Assembly: GCA_963659365.1 (NCBI GenBank)
Contig: CAVKTI010000084.1
Location: forward strand, 1-7,092
Length of the DNA: 7,092 bases
Direction of reading: 5' to 3'
From: W0P28-013 sp963659365
Lineage (GTDB): Bacteria; Bacteroidota; Bacteroidia; Bacteroidales; Paludibacteraceae
Made by a program: the position numbers and the translations under genes. The notes below the pieces were generated by a model. It saw only the letters and a program-made list of their open reading frames with translations, searched no databases and was not told the DNA's origin. Shown piece after piece: positions 1 through 5,349 of this stretch (the first letter of the stretch is position 1; each line of letters begins with the position of its first letter).

Positions 1-35
1 GGATTTGTGGATTTGGGTTATAGCCCCCTTTCCCG

Positions 36-54
36 TTTCCCCCGAAGGGGGAAA
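36..54. repeat. Perfect palindrome, 8-bp arms with GAA loop
   Basis: TTTCCCCC at 36-43 and GGGGGAAA at 47-54 are exact reverse complements around the loop GAA. A related C-run, CCCCCTTT at 24-31, precedes it. No T-run follows on the + strand, so it is not a typical intrinsic terminator. Its geometry matches the palindromes at 136-154, 183-201 and 7072-7090. Confidence 0.75.
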
Positions 55-83
55 GCCGCGCAACCAACACCAGCCGCCAATTT

Positions 84-104
84 TTAATTCAAAATTCTTA
101 ATTC
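84..104. repeat. Heptanucleotide tandem repeat (TTAATTC type)
   Basis: Three consecutive 7-bp units: TTAATTC, AAAATTC, TTAATTC. The array is short and AT-rich. It is listed because it shares the 7-bp period of the clearer arrays elsewhere in the window. Confidence 0.5.
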
Positions 105-116
105 TACATTGGAATT

Positions 117-228
117 AACCCCCTCCGCTGCGCTCGTCCCCTTGAAAAGGGGACAGGTGCGCATCCAAGTTGGTTCTGTCCTCTCCCCTTTTCAAGGGGA
201 GTACCTGCCAAATGGCAGGGGTAGGGTT
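117..228. repeat. Cluster of three palindromes, possible small interspersed repeat
   Basis: Three perfect inverted repeats lie close together. GTCCCCTT and AAGGGGAC (136-154) flank a GAA loop. CTCCCCTT and AAGGGGAG (183-201) flank a TTC loop. CCTGCCA and TGGCAGG (204-219) flank a 2-bp loop. The first two are nearly the same hairpin in opposite orientation, since loop GAA is the complement of TTC. AACCC at 117-121 and GGGTT at 224-228 form a weak outer inverted repeat, so the block may be one mobile-element-like or REP-like unit of about 110 bp. It encodes no transposase, and the boundaries are inferred. Confidence 0.55.
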
Positions 229-245
229 GGAAAATTCATTAAAAC

Positions 246-276
246 CGTAGAGCCGTCACATTGTGACGGCTCTACG
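246..276. repeat. 31-bp near-perfect palindrome
   Basis: CGTAGAGCCGTCACA at 246-260 is the exact reverse complement of 262-276, with one unpaired base (T261) at the centre. The RNA would form a very stable GC-rich hairpin on either strand. No U-tract follows on the + strand; what follows is the CTATGTT array. It could be an interspersed palindromic repeat or a factor-assisted terminator for an upstream gene. The sequence does not decide between these. Confidence 0.8.
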
Positions 277-279
277 ATC

Positions 280-303
280 CTATGTTCTATGTTCTATGTT
301 CTA
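280..303. repeat. Heptanucleotide tandem repeat CTATGTT x3
   Basis: CTATGTT occurs three times exactly (280-300), followed by a partial fourth unit, CTA. It begins 3 bp after the 31-bp palindrome. Read on the minus strand the unit is GAACATA in another phase, one base different from the GAGCATA units at 7006-7026. Confidence 0.8.
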
Positions 304-313
304 AAAATCTATT

Positions 314-348
314 CTTGCTCCTTGCTACTCATATCTTGCTACTACATC
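314..348. repeat. Degenerate heptad array (CTTGCTA type)
   Basis: Units in 7-bp register are CTTGCTC (314), CTTGCTA (321), CTCATAT (328), CTTGCTA (335) and CTACATC (342). Three of the five are CTTGCTM. The minus-strand reading, TAGCAAG, is the unit of the array after atpA (6959-6993), in opposite orientation. Confidence 0.65.
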
Positions 349-430
349 TATTTTGGCATAATTTTTGCTTGCTTTCTTCCGACCGAACGCTTTTCGGATA
401 AAAAGTGCGCAGATTTTTCGTTAAAAAATC

Positions 431-461
431 TTTTTTCTGTACAAAAAAAACACTATCTTTG
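431..461 (+). promoter_or_regulatory. Predicted Bacteroidetes-type promoter of the atp operon
   Basis: TATCTTTG at 454-461 matches the Bacteroidetes -7 consensus TAnnTTTG exactly. It is the only exact match I found between 1 and 486. TTTT at 431-434 lies 19 bp upstream and is one base from the -33 consensus TTTG. Transcription would start near 467-470, leaving a leader of about 20 nt before the atpD ATG at 487. The position relative to a highly expressed gene supports the call. There is no experimental evidence. Confidence 0.6.
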
Positions 462-486
462 CTCGAAATTAACAAAATTGCATTTT

Positions 487-2001
487 ATGGCAGCAAACAT
501 TGGGTATATTTCGCAAATCGTGGGGCCTGTGGTCGATGTCGTTTTCGACCTCGACGAGGAAAAATCGGAGCAACTGCCCGCCATTCACGACGCTTTGGAA
601 GTTACGCGCCCTAACGGCAAAAAACTCGTTCTCGAAATTCAGCAACACATCGGCGAAAATACCGTGCGCTCGGTGGCGATGGACTCTACCGATGGGCTGC
701 AACGCGGCCTCGAAGTGCGCGCGCTCGGCAAACCGATTTCGATGCCAATAGGCACACAAGTCAAAGGGCGACTGCTCAATGTTATCGGCGAGGCCATCGA
801 CGGCATGCACGCGCTCGACTACACCGAAACCTACCCGATTCACCGCGAACCGCCCAAATTCGAGGAACTTTCGACTACGAAAGAGATTCTCTTCACAGGC
901 ATCAAGGTTATCGACCTGCTCGAACCCTATTCGAAAGGCGGAAAAATCGGACTTTTCGGCGGTGCAGGCGTGGGCAAAACCGTGCTGATTCAGGAGTTGA
1001 TAAACAATATCGCAAAAGGACACAACGGATTTTCGGTGTTTGCAGGCGTAGGCGAACGCACGCGCGAAGGCAACGACCTGCTGCGCGAAATGATTGAATC
1101 GGGCATTATTCGCTACGGCGATGCTTTCAAAAAGAGCATGGAAGAGGGCAACTGGGATTTGTCGAAAGTCGATTACAACGAGTTGGCAAAGTCGCAAGTG
1201 GCACTCATTTTCGGTCAGATGAACGAACCGCCAGGAGCGCGCTCGTCGGTGGCACTGTCGGGCTTGACGGTGGCAGAATCGTTCCGCGATGCCGACGGCG
1301 GCCACGATATTTTGTTCTTCATCGACAACATTTTCCGTTTTACACAGGCGGGTTCCGAAGTGTCGGCACTGCTCGGGCGTATGCCGTCGGCGGTGGGCTA
1401 CCAGCCAACCTTGGCCACCGAAATGGGCTTGATGCAAGAGCGTATCACATCGACCAAACGCGGCTCTATCACATCGGTGCAGGCAGTGTATGTGCCAGCC
1501 GACGACTTGACCGACCCCGCACCTGCCACCACATTCACGCACTTGGACGCAACCACCGTGTTGAGCCGTAAAATTTCGGAACTCGGCATCTATCCTGCCG
1601 TCGATCCGCTCGACTCTACATCGCGCATTCTCGACCCGCAAATTGTGGGCGAAGACCACTACAATACGGCACAGCGCGTGAAACAAATTTTGCAGCGCAA
1701 CAAAGAGTTGCAGGACATCATCTCGATTCTTGGCATGGAGGAACTCTCCGACGAAGACCGCATGACTGTGAACCGTGCGCGCAAAGTGCAACGCTTCCTT
1801 TCGCAGCCGTTTACCGTGGCCGAACAGTTCACGGGCGTACCTGGCGTGATGGTGCCAATTGCTGATACAATCAAAGGTTTCAAGATGATTCTCGACGGCG
1901 AAGTGGACGAATACCCCGAAATGGCGTTCCTCAATGTCGGCACCATCGAAGAGGCCATCGAAAAAGGCAAAAAATTGCTCGCAGCAGCAAAGAAAAATTA
2001 A
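487..2001 (+). CDS. atpD: F1 ATP synthase subunit beta
   Basis: Catalytic subunit of F1, which makes ATP from ADP and phosphate in the cytoplasmic head of the membrane-bound synthase. The product is 504 residues. The N-terminal beta-barrel starts with IGYISQIVGPVVDVVF (5-20). Visible motifs are the P-loop GGAGVGKT (158-165), the GERTREGND segment with catalytic Glu190, the Walker B strand ILFFID ending at Asp280, the alpha/beta family signature PAVDPLDSTS (370-379), and EELSDED (418-424), equivalent to the DELSEED lever. Residues about 212-236 form an insertion relative to E. coli beta that I recall from Bacteroidetes homologues. ATG 487 is chosen because the family N-terminus begins there and a promoter lies just upstream; the longer open frame from 109 is not coding. 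There is no clear Shine-Dalgarno, and the leader is A/T-rich. Identity is essentially certain. Confidence 0.98.
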   Translation: MAANIGYISQIVGPVVDVVFDLDEEKSEQLPAIHDALEVTRPNGKKLVLEIQQHIGENTVRSVAMDSTDGLQRGLEVRALGKPISMPIGTQVKGRLLNVIGEAIDGMHALDYTETYPIHREPPKFEELSTTKEILFTGIKVIDLLEPYSKGGKIGLFGGAGVGKTVLIQELINNIAKGHNGFSVFAGVGERTREGNDLLREMIESGIIRYGDAFKKSMEEGNWDLSKVDYNELAKSQVALIFGQMNEPPGARSSVALSGLTVAESFRDADGGHDILFFIDNIFRFTQAGSEVSALLGRMPSAVGYQPTLATEMGLMQERITSTKRGSITSVQAVYVPADDLTDPAPATTFTHLDATTVLSRKISELGIYPAVDPLDSTSRILDPQIVGEDHYNTAQRVKQILQRNKELQDIISILGMEELSDEDRMTVNRARKVQRFLSQPFTVAEQFTGVPGVMVPIADTIKGFKMILDGEVDEYPEMAFLNVGTIEEAIEKGKKLLAAAKKN

Positions 2002-2003
2002 AA

Positions 2004-2038
2004 ATTTCAGATTTCAAATTTCAAATTTCAAATTTCAA
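2004..2038. repeat. Heptanucleotide tandem repeat ATTTCAA x5
   Basis: The array starts 2 bp after the atpD stop codon. It has ATTTCAG once, then ATTTCAA four times, in perfect 7-bp register. It lies in the gap between atpD and atpC. Confidence 0.85.
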
Positions 2039-2072
2039 ATGTAACCATTAGAAACTTAAAAACATAGAAACA

Positions 2073-2103
2073 AAAATTGCGGTAGCAATTTTGAGAATTT
2101 TTT
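2073..2103 (+). terminator. Weak terminator-like hairpin between atpD and atpC
   Basis: AAAATTGC (2073-2080) and GCAATTTT (2085-2092) form a perfect 8-bp stem with a GGTA loop. A run of six T (2098-2103) begins five bases after the stem. The stem is AT-rich and the spacing is longer than in an ideal intrinsic terminator. At most this would cause partial termination or mark an mRNA processing point between beta and epsilon. Confidence 0.3.
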
Positions 2104-2158
2104 CGACAAGCGAGAGCAGTGCCAAACTCGTTTGGGCAATGCCGAGCGGAGAAAAAAT
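2097..2158. repeat. Long imperfect inverted repeat in the atpD-atpC gap
   Basis: Outer arms ATTTTTTC (2097-2104) and GAAAAAAT (2151-2158) are exact reverse complements. The core CCAAAC (2122-2127) and GTTTGG (2130-2135) pairs around a 2-nt loop. Flanking GCAGTGCC and GGCAATGC extend the core stem with one mismatch and one bulge. GCGAG and CGAGCG lie in an internal loop between core and outer arms. The outer T-run overlaps the T-run of the preceding terminator-like hairpin, so the two structures may compete. It may be an interspersed palindromic repeat; copy number cannot be seen here. Confidence 0.5.
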
Positions 2159-2209
2159 CTTGCGAAGCAAAACTGATCAACTTATCAACGATTAATCAAA
2201 CTATCGACG

Positions 2210-2455
2210 ATGAAATTGGAAATAATTTCGCCACATGGACAAATTTTTGCGGGAGAGGTTACGGCCGTTTCGCTGCCTGGCAAATTTAGCGCGTTCGAGG
2301 TGCTGAACAACCATGCGCCCATCATTTCGTCGTTGAAAAAGGGCAATGTGGTCTATCGCACCGACGCTGGCGAGCAAACGCTCACGGTCGATGGCGGCTT
2401 TGTCGAGGTGGAGAACAATGTGATAACCGTCTGCATCGAAAATGTTTTGAAATGA
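2210..2455 (+). CDS. atpC: F1 ATP synthase subunit epsilon, N-terminal domain only
   Basis: Central-stalk subunit that joins gamma to the c-ring. The 81-residue product matches the N-terminal beta-sandwich of the family: MKLEIISPHGQIFAGEV at the start, then the LPG-x-F-S-A-F-E-V-L-N-N-H-A-P segment (22-37) and SLKKGNV. It stops where the beta domain ends, after VDGGFVEVENNVITVCIENVLK. The C-terminal helical hairpin of typical epsilon (total about 130-140 residues) is missing. There is no sign of a frameshift, since the next gene begins in the stop codon. Short epsilon proteins are, from memory, usual in Bacteroidetes. The gene lies after a 208-bp repeat-containing gap, and its ATGA overlap with the next gene suggests coupled translation. 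Without the C-terminal helices, the classic epsilon inhibition of ATP hydrolysis should be absent. Confidence 0.93.
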   Translation: MKLEIISPHGQIFAGEVTAVSLPGKFSAFEVLNNHAPIISSLKKGNVVYRTDAGEQTLTVDGGFVEVENNVITVCIENVLK

Positions 2456-2829
2456 GAAGTTTTGTCGTTTGCACATATTTGATTCAGGCTGTTTGTGCGC
2501 TGATTGGCAGGGCGATTTTTGTGTATGTCGTGCCGCAATATGCGTTTGCGCTCTACTGGGCGGTGCCTGCGCTTTTTATGCTGCTGTCGCTGTTGGCGGC
2601 GGTTGCGCTGCAAGCAACTGCCCATAAGTCGTCGCAGCAGGCGGTCAATTGGATTTTCGGCGCAAAAATTGTGAAATTCATCGTGGCTATCGCCTGTTTT
2701 GTGGCCTATATAAAGGTGGTGAACGAACAAAATGTGGCGTTTGCGTGCGTTTTTTTGAGTTTCTACACCATAACGCTTATTGTGGAGACCCTTTACTTTT
2801 CTAAATTGCTGAAAACGAAGCATGTATAA
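2452..2829 (+). CDS. Small four-helix membrane protein of the atp operon (AtpI-like position)
   Basis: A 125-residue hydrophobic protein of unknown function. Four likely transmembrane segments lie at about 4-26, 31-53, 68-90 and 95-116, with a hydrophilic loop at 55-66 (ATAHKSSQQAVN) and a basic C-terminal tail (KLLKTKHV). Charged residues inside or beside helices are Arg20, Lys72, Lys75, Lys88 and Glu112. The gene overlaps atpC by 4 bp (ATGA) and atpB by 8 bp, so it is translationally embedded in the operon and is unlikely to be spurious. Its place just before atpB matches that of atpI in other bacteria, where the product helps c-ring assembly or ion supply. I see no decisive AtpI motif, so an AtpI-like role is inferred from position, size and topology only. 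Confidence 0.8.
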   Translation: MRSFVVCTYLIQAVCALIGRAIFVYVVPQYAFALYWAVPALFMLLSLLAAVALQATAHKSSQQAVNWIFGAKIVKFIVAIACFVAYIKVVNEQNVAFACVFLSFYTITLIVETLYFSKLLKTKHV

Positions 2830-3877
2830 AAGATTTTTGACCATATTGTCCGCCCTGTTGCTGCTTTCGGCCACGCTGTTTGCCGAAACGCCTGCACCTG
2901 CCGACGAACCCGAAAAAATCGATGTTAAAGCACTGATATTCGGACACATAGGCGACGCATACGAGTGGCACATCACCACTTGGGGCGACAAGCACATCGC
3001 CATTCCGCTGCCCATCATCGTCTATGGCGAAAACAACGGTTTCAGCATTTTTATGTCGTCGAAACTGCACCACAGCGACAGTTACAACGGCTACCGCTAC
3101 GGCCAAGCTGATGGCGCGTATGCAGGCAAAATTGTGGAACTCGATGCCAACGGCAACGAAGTGCGGCCGTGGGATTTCTCGCTGACAAAAAATGCGCTGG
3201 CGTTGCTCATCAACTGCGGCTTGGTCATCGCACTGATTTTGTGGTTGTCCAAATGGTACAAAAATCGTCCGCTCGAAGCCCCGACAGGCGTGCGCGGCAT
3301 ACTCGAAATGCTCACCGTCAGCATTCTCGACGACCTGATAAAACCCTGCGTGGGCAAGGATTACGCCAAATTTGCGCCCTATCTGCTTACGGTGTTCTAC
3401 TTTATTTTCATCAACAATCTGATGGGCTTGATACCGATTTTTCCGGGCGGCGCAAACACCACGGGCAACATCGCCATCACTTTTGTGCTGGCACTCTGCA
3501 CCTTTGTGGCGGTGAATGTGTTTGGCACCAAAGAGTATTGGAAAGAGATTCTCTGGCCCGATGTGCCGATTTGGATGAAAGCCTTTCCGCTGATGCCCGC
3601 CATCGAACTGTTTGGCATTTTCACCAAGCCGTTCGCACTGATGATTCGTCTGTTTGCCAACATCATGGCAGGGCACGCCATTGTGCTGGGACTCATGTCG
3701 CTGATATTCATCACTGCCACGATGGGAGCGGCCATCTGCACAGGAATGTCGCTGGTGTCGGTGCTGTTCACCATATTTATGGACTGCGTCGAACTGCTCG
3801 TCGCCTACATTCAGGCCTATGTATTCACCATGCTATCGTCGGTATTTATCGGAATGGCGAGAGTAGAACATGAATAG
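2822..3877 (+). CDS. atpB: Fo ATP synthase subunit a
   Basis: Membrane stator subunit that provides the two proton half-channels beside the c-ring. The product is 351 residues, longer than the roughly 270 of E. coli. Residues 1-21 look like a signal peptide (basic start, leucine-rich core, LFA then Glu22). An exported region follows to about 120, containing HITTWGDKHIAIPLPII. Membrane helices fill about 122-345. The essential arginine is Arg276 in MIRLFANIMAGH, equivalent to E. coli Arg210. Gln331 matches Gln252. His285 and Glu324 occupy the positions of E. coli Glu219 and His245, a reciprocal swap also known from mitochondrial subunits. ATG 2822 is favoured because it gives the signal peptide and an 8-bp overlap with the upstream gene. 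The stop codon abuts a heptad array. Confidence 0.96.
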   Translation: MYKRFLTILSALLLLSATLFAETPAPADEPEKIDVKALIFGHIGDAYEWHITTWGDKHIAIPLPIIVYGENNGFSIFMSSKLHHSDSYNGYRYGQADGAYAGKIVELDANGNEVRPWDFSLTKNALALLINCGLVIALILWLSKWYKNRPLEAPTGVRGILEMLTVSILDDLIKPCVGKDYAKFAPYLLTVFYFIFINNLMGLIPIFPGGANTTGNIAITFVLALCTFVAVNVFGTKEYWKEILWPDVPIWMKAFPLMPAIELFGIFTKPFALMIRLFANIMAGHAIVLGLMSLIFITATMGAAICTGMSLVSVLFTIFMDCVELLVAYIQAYVFTMLSSVFIGMARVEHE

Positions 3878-3953
3878 TGAGGAGTGAGGAGTGAGAAATG
3901 AGAAATGAGGAGTGAGGAGTGACAATTGACAATTGACAATTGACAATTGACAA
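3877..3953. repeat. Eleven-unit heptad array immediately after atpB
   Basis: Eleven 7-bp units follow in unbroken register: GTGAGGA x2, GTGAGAA, ATGAGAA, ATGAGGA, GTGAGGA, GTGACAA, then TTGACAA x4. All fit NTGASRA, so the GTGAGGA and TTGACAA halves are variants of one unit, with GTGACAA as the intermediate. The first base is the G of the atpB stop codon TAG. Because 7 is not a multiple of 3, TGA falls in all three forward frames. Confidence 0.92.
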
Positions 3954-3973
3954 TGAAAACGCTGTAAATCAAG

Positions 3974-4008
3974 TAATTATTATTCATTATTCATTGTTTA
4001 TTATTCAT
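3974..4008. repeat. Heptad array TATTCAT, inverted relative to the preceding array
   Basis: Five units in register: TAATTAT, TATTCAT, TATTCAT, TGTTTAT, TATTCAT. The reverse complement of the main unit is ATGAATA, which fits NTGANNA. The array therefore resembles the 3877-3953 array read from the other strand, about 20 bp away. Confidence 0.75.
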
Positions 4009-4030
4009 TCAAAAAAAGAATATAAGTTTC
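3997..4030 (+). promoter_or_regulatory. Possible internal promoter before atpE
   Basis: TAAGTTTC at 4023-4030 differs from the Bacteroidetes -7 consensus TAnnTTTG only in the last base. TTTA at 3997-4000, 22 bp upstream, is a one-mismatch -33 candidate. It lies 19 bp before the atpE ATG. Extra transcription of the c subunit, needed in many copies, would make sense. The region is AT-rich, so chance matches are likely. Confidence 0.28.
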
Positions 4031-4049
4031 ACCTAAAAAAATTAAAGTT

Positions 4050-4274
4050 ATGTTGTTAGAAATTCTTTCGGCGCAATTTGGCGCAGCACTTGGAGCAAGC
4101 ATCGCCGTTATTGGCGCAGCCCTTGGTATTGGTAAAATCGGTTCTAGCGCGATGGAAGCCATCGCCCGCCAACCCGAATCGGTGAGCGAAATTCGCTCGA
4201 CCATGATTATCGTGGCCGCCCTTATCGAAGGCGTTGCGCTGTTCGCTGTCGTTGTCTGCTTCATGGCTCTCTAA
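4050..4274 (+). CDS. atpE: Fo ATP synthase subunit c
   Basis: Proteolipid that oligomerises into the rotating c-ring and carries protons through the membrane. The product is 74 residues, a helical hairpin. Helix 1 spans about 8-36, the polar loop is Arg40-Gln41-Pro42, and helix 2 spans about 48-72. The proton-binding carboxylate is Glu60 in AALIEGVALF. Gly61 and Val62 follow it, and Ile27 stands where sodium-type rings carry Gln, so the sodium-binding set is absent and proton use is likely. The glycine motif of helix 1 reads GAALGIG (22-28), with Ala24 replacing one glycine of GxGxG. No N-terminal extension is visible. ATG 4050 follows an A-rich leader with no clear Shine-Dalgarno. atpF follows after 12 bp. 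Confidence 0.97.
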   Translation: MLLEILSAQFGAALGASIAVIGAALGIGKIGSSAMEAIARQPESVSEIRSTMIIVAALIEGVALFAVVVCFMAL

Positions 4275-4286
4275 AACGATTGAACT

Positions 4287-4781
4287 ATGTCGTTGTTGAT
4301 GCCTGAAACTGGCTTGATTTTTTGGATGCTGCTGGCGTTCGGAATCCTGTTCTTCGTCTTGGCGAAGTTCGGCTGGCCTGTGGTTACGCGCTCCATCGAA
4401 AAGCGCACCAACTACATCAACGATTCGGTGAAAGCCGCCGACGAAGCCAACCGCCAACTGGAGAATGTGAAAGTCGAAACGGCAAAAATTCTGGCAAATG
4501 CGCAACAGGAGCAACTCAAAATTCTGAACGAGGCCGCTGAACTGCGCGACCAAATCGTCGAGGAGGCGAAAGAGAAGGCGCAAATCGAGGCAAAAAAGAC
4601 CATCGAAGAGGCCAAACGCCAAATTCAAATCGAAAAAGAGAAGAGCATAGACGACCTGAAACGCCAAGTTGCCGAATTGTCGGTCGATATAGCCGAAAAA
4701 GTGCTGCGTTCCGACTTGGAAAACGACAAAAAACAGTCGGAAATGATCGAAAAATTATTGAACGAAGTAACATTGAACTGA
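4287..4781 (+). CDS. atpF: Fo ATP synthase subunit b
   Basis: Peripheral stalk subunit that links subunit a to delta and alpha and resists torque. The product is 164 residues, close to the family's usual length. One N-terminal membrane helix lies at about 9-29 (GLIFWMLLAFGILFFVLAKF), followed by the short turn GWPVV and the conserved IEKR segment (37-40). Residues from about 45 to 160 are a long charged helix rich in Ala, Glu, Lys and Gln, as expected for the right-handed coiled-coil dimer. The C-terminal part (SVDIAEKVLRSDL, 132-144) is typical of the delta-binding end. Only one b-type gene is visible, so the stalk is probably a homodimer. The gene lies 12 bp after atpE and 1 bp before atpH, which implies a shared transcript. 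Confidence 0.96.
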   Translation: MSLLMPETGLIFWMLLAFGILFFVLAKFGWPVVTRSIEKRTNYINDSVKAADEANRQLENVKVETAKILANAQQEQLKILNEAAELRDQIVEEAKEKAQIEAKKTIEEAKRQIQIEKEKSIDDLKRQVAELSVDIAEKVLRSDLENDKKQSEMIEKLLNEVTLN

Positions 4782-4782
4782 T

Positions 4783-5319
4783 ATGGATTCGGGTATGATT
4801 TCGGTGCGATACGCAAAAGCGTTGCTGGCCTGCGCCAAAGAACTCGGCGAGGAACGAACGCTGTTCGACACGATGTCGGTGCTGTCCGATAGTTTCGAGC
4901 AGTGCCCCGAACTGACGATTGTGCTGAAAAATCCTACCCTGTCGGCGGCGCAAAAAAAACAGTTGGCTGTGGCGGCGGCTGGTGGCACAAGCAATGCGCT
5001 CTTTGGCCATCTGCTCGATTTGCTGCTCAAAAATGGGCGCGAAGAACAGTTGCACCGCGTTGCGCTGGGCTACTGCGACCTCTACCAAGCCGATTCAAAA
5101 ATTTGCGTCGGGCGCGTAACCACCGCCAAACCGATTGACGAGGCGACCAGCGCACGCATACGCAACTTTTTGGCGAAACGCAGCGGCCGCACTGTCGAAC
5201 TGAAAACGCGCGTCAATCCCAATTTGCTGGGCGGTTTTCTGCTCGATGTGGACGACGAACGGCTCGACGCTTCCGTGGTGGGACAACTGCGGCGTATCAA
5301 AAAGAAATTGGCGCAATAG
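4783..5319 (+). CDS. atpH: F1 ATP synthase subunit delta (OSCP)
   Basis: Cap of the peripheral stalk that holds the top of alpha3beta3 to the b dimer. The product is 178 residues, normal for the family. The N-terminal helical domain begins MDSGMISVRYAKALL. It contains LKNPTLSAAQKKQL (48-61) and LLDLLLKNGREEQL (77-90), both in family positions. The C-terminal b-binding domain holds VNPNLLGGFLLDVDDERLDASVVGQLRRI (144-172), the OSCP-type signature. The first ATG is preferred over Met5 because Bacteroidetes homologues, as I recall them, start with a similar MD-G-ISxRYAKAL segment. The gene begins 1 bp after the atpF stop, so the two are probably translationally coupled. A 30-bp spacer separates it from atpA. 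Confidence 0.95.
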   Translation: MDSGMISVRYAKALLACAKELGEERTLFDTMSVLSDSFEQCPELTIVLKNPTLSAAQKKQLAVAAAGGTSNALFGHLLDLLLKNGREEQLHRVALGYCDLYQADSKICVGRVTTAKPIDEATSARIRNFLAKRSGRTVELKTRVNPNLLGGFLLDVDDERLDASVVGQLRRIKKKLAQ

Positions 5320-5349
5320 CGCACTCTCAACCCTATTAAAGCAAAAATT

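Larger units (their letters stand above)
1..486. other. Repeat-rich non-coding region upstream of atpD
   Basis: No credible gene is visible on either strand. A reading frame in phase with atpD stays open from a TTG at 109, but its 126 extra codons run through palindromes and tandem repeats and encode nothing resembling a beta subunit N-terminus. The region contains, in order, an 8-3-8 palindrome (36-54), a TTAATTC-type heptad array (84-104), a cluster of three palindromes (136-219), a 31-bp palindrome (246-276), CTATGTT and CTTGCTA heptads (280-348), an AT-rich stretch and the predicted atpD promoter (431-461). Any upstream gene must end before position 1. Confidence 0.8.

Noticed and set aside
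117..228. Insertion sequence
   Set aside because: No transposase coding region, and the terminal inverted repeats are only about 5 bp. A non-coding interspersed repeat is more likely.
246..276. Intrinsic terminator
   Set aside because: The stem is strong, but no T-run follows on the + strand, so it was annotated as a palindrome only.
109..486. 126-codon N-terminal extension of atpD from a TTG start
   Set aside because: It reads through palindromes and heptad repeats and lies mostly upstream of the predicted promoter. The beta family N-terminus begins at ATG 487.
469..1791. 440-codon open frame on the minus strand inside atpD
   Set aside because: It is opposite a certain gene, has a Cys/His/Arg-rich composition typical of antisense frames, and shows no recognisable domain.
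2353..3676. Minus-strand open frames opposite atpC, the membrane protein gene and atpB
   Set aside because: Fully antisense to overlapping coupled genes, with no promoter or start context and no domain seen.
3926..3953. TTGACAA units as sigma70-type -35 boxes
   Set aside because: TTGACA resembles the E. coli -35 box, but Bacteroidetes use a TTTG / TAnnTTTG promoter type, and the match follows from the tandem repeat.
3877..4008. CRISPR array
   Set aside because: Units are 7 bp with no spacers between them, and no cas gene is present.
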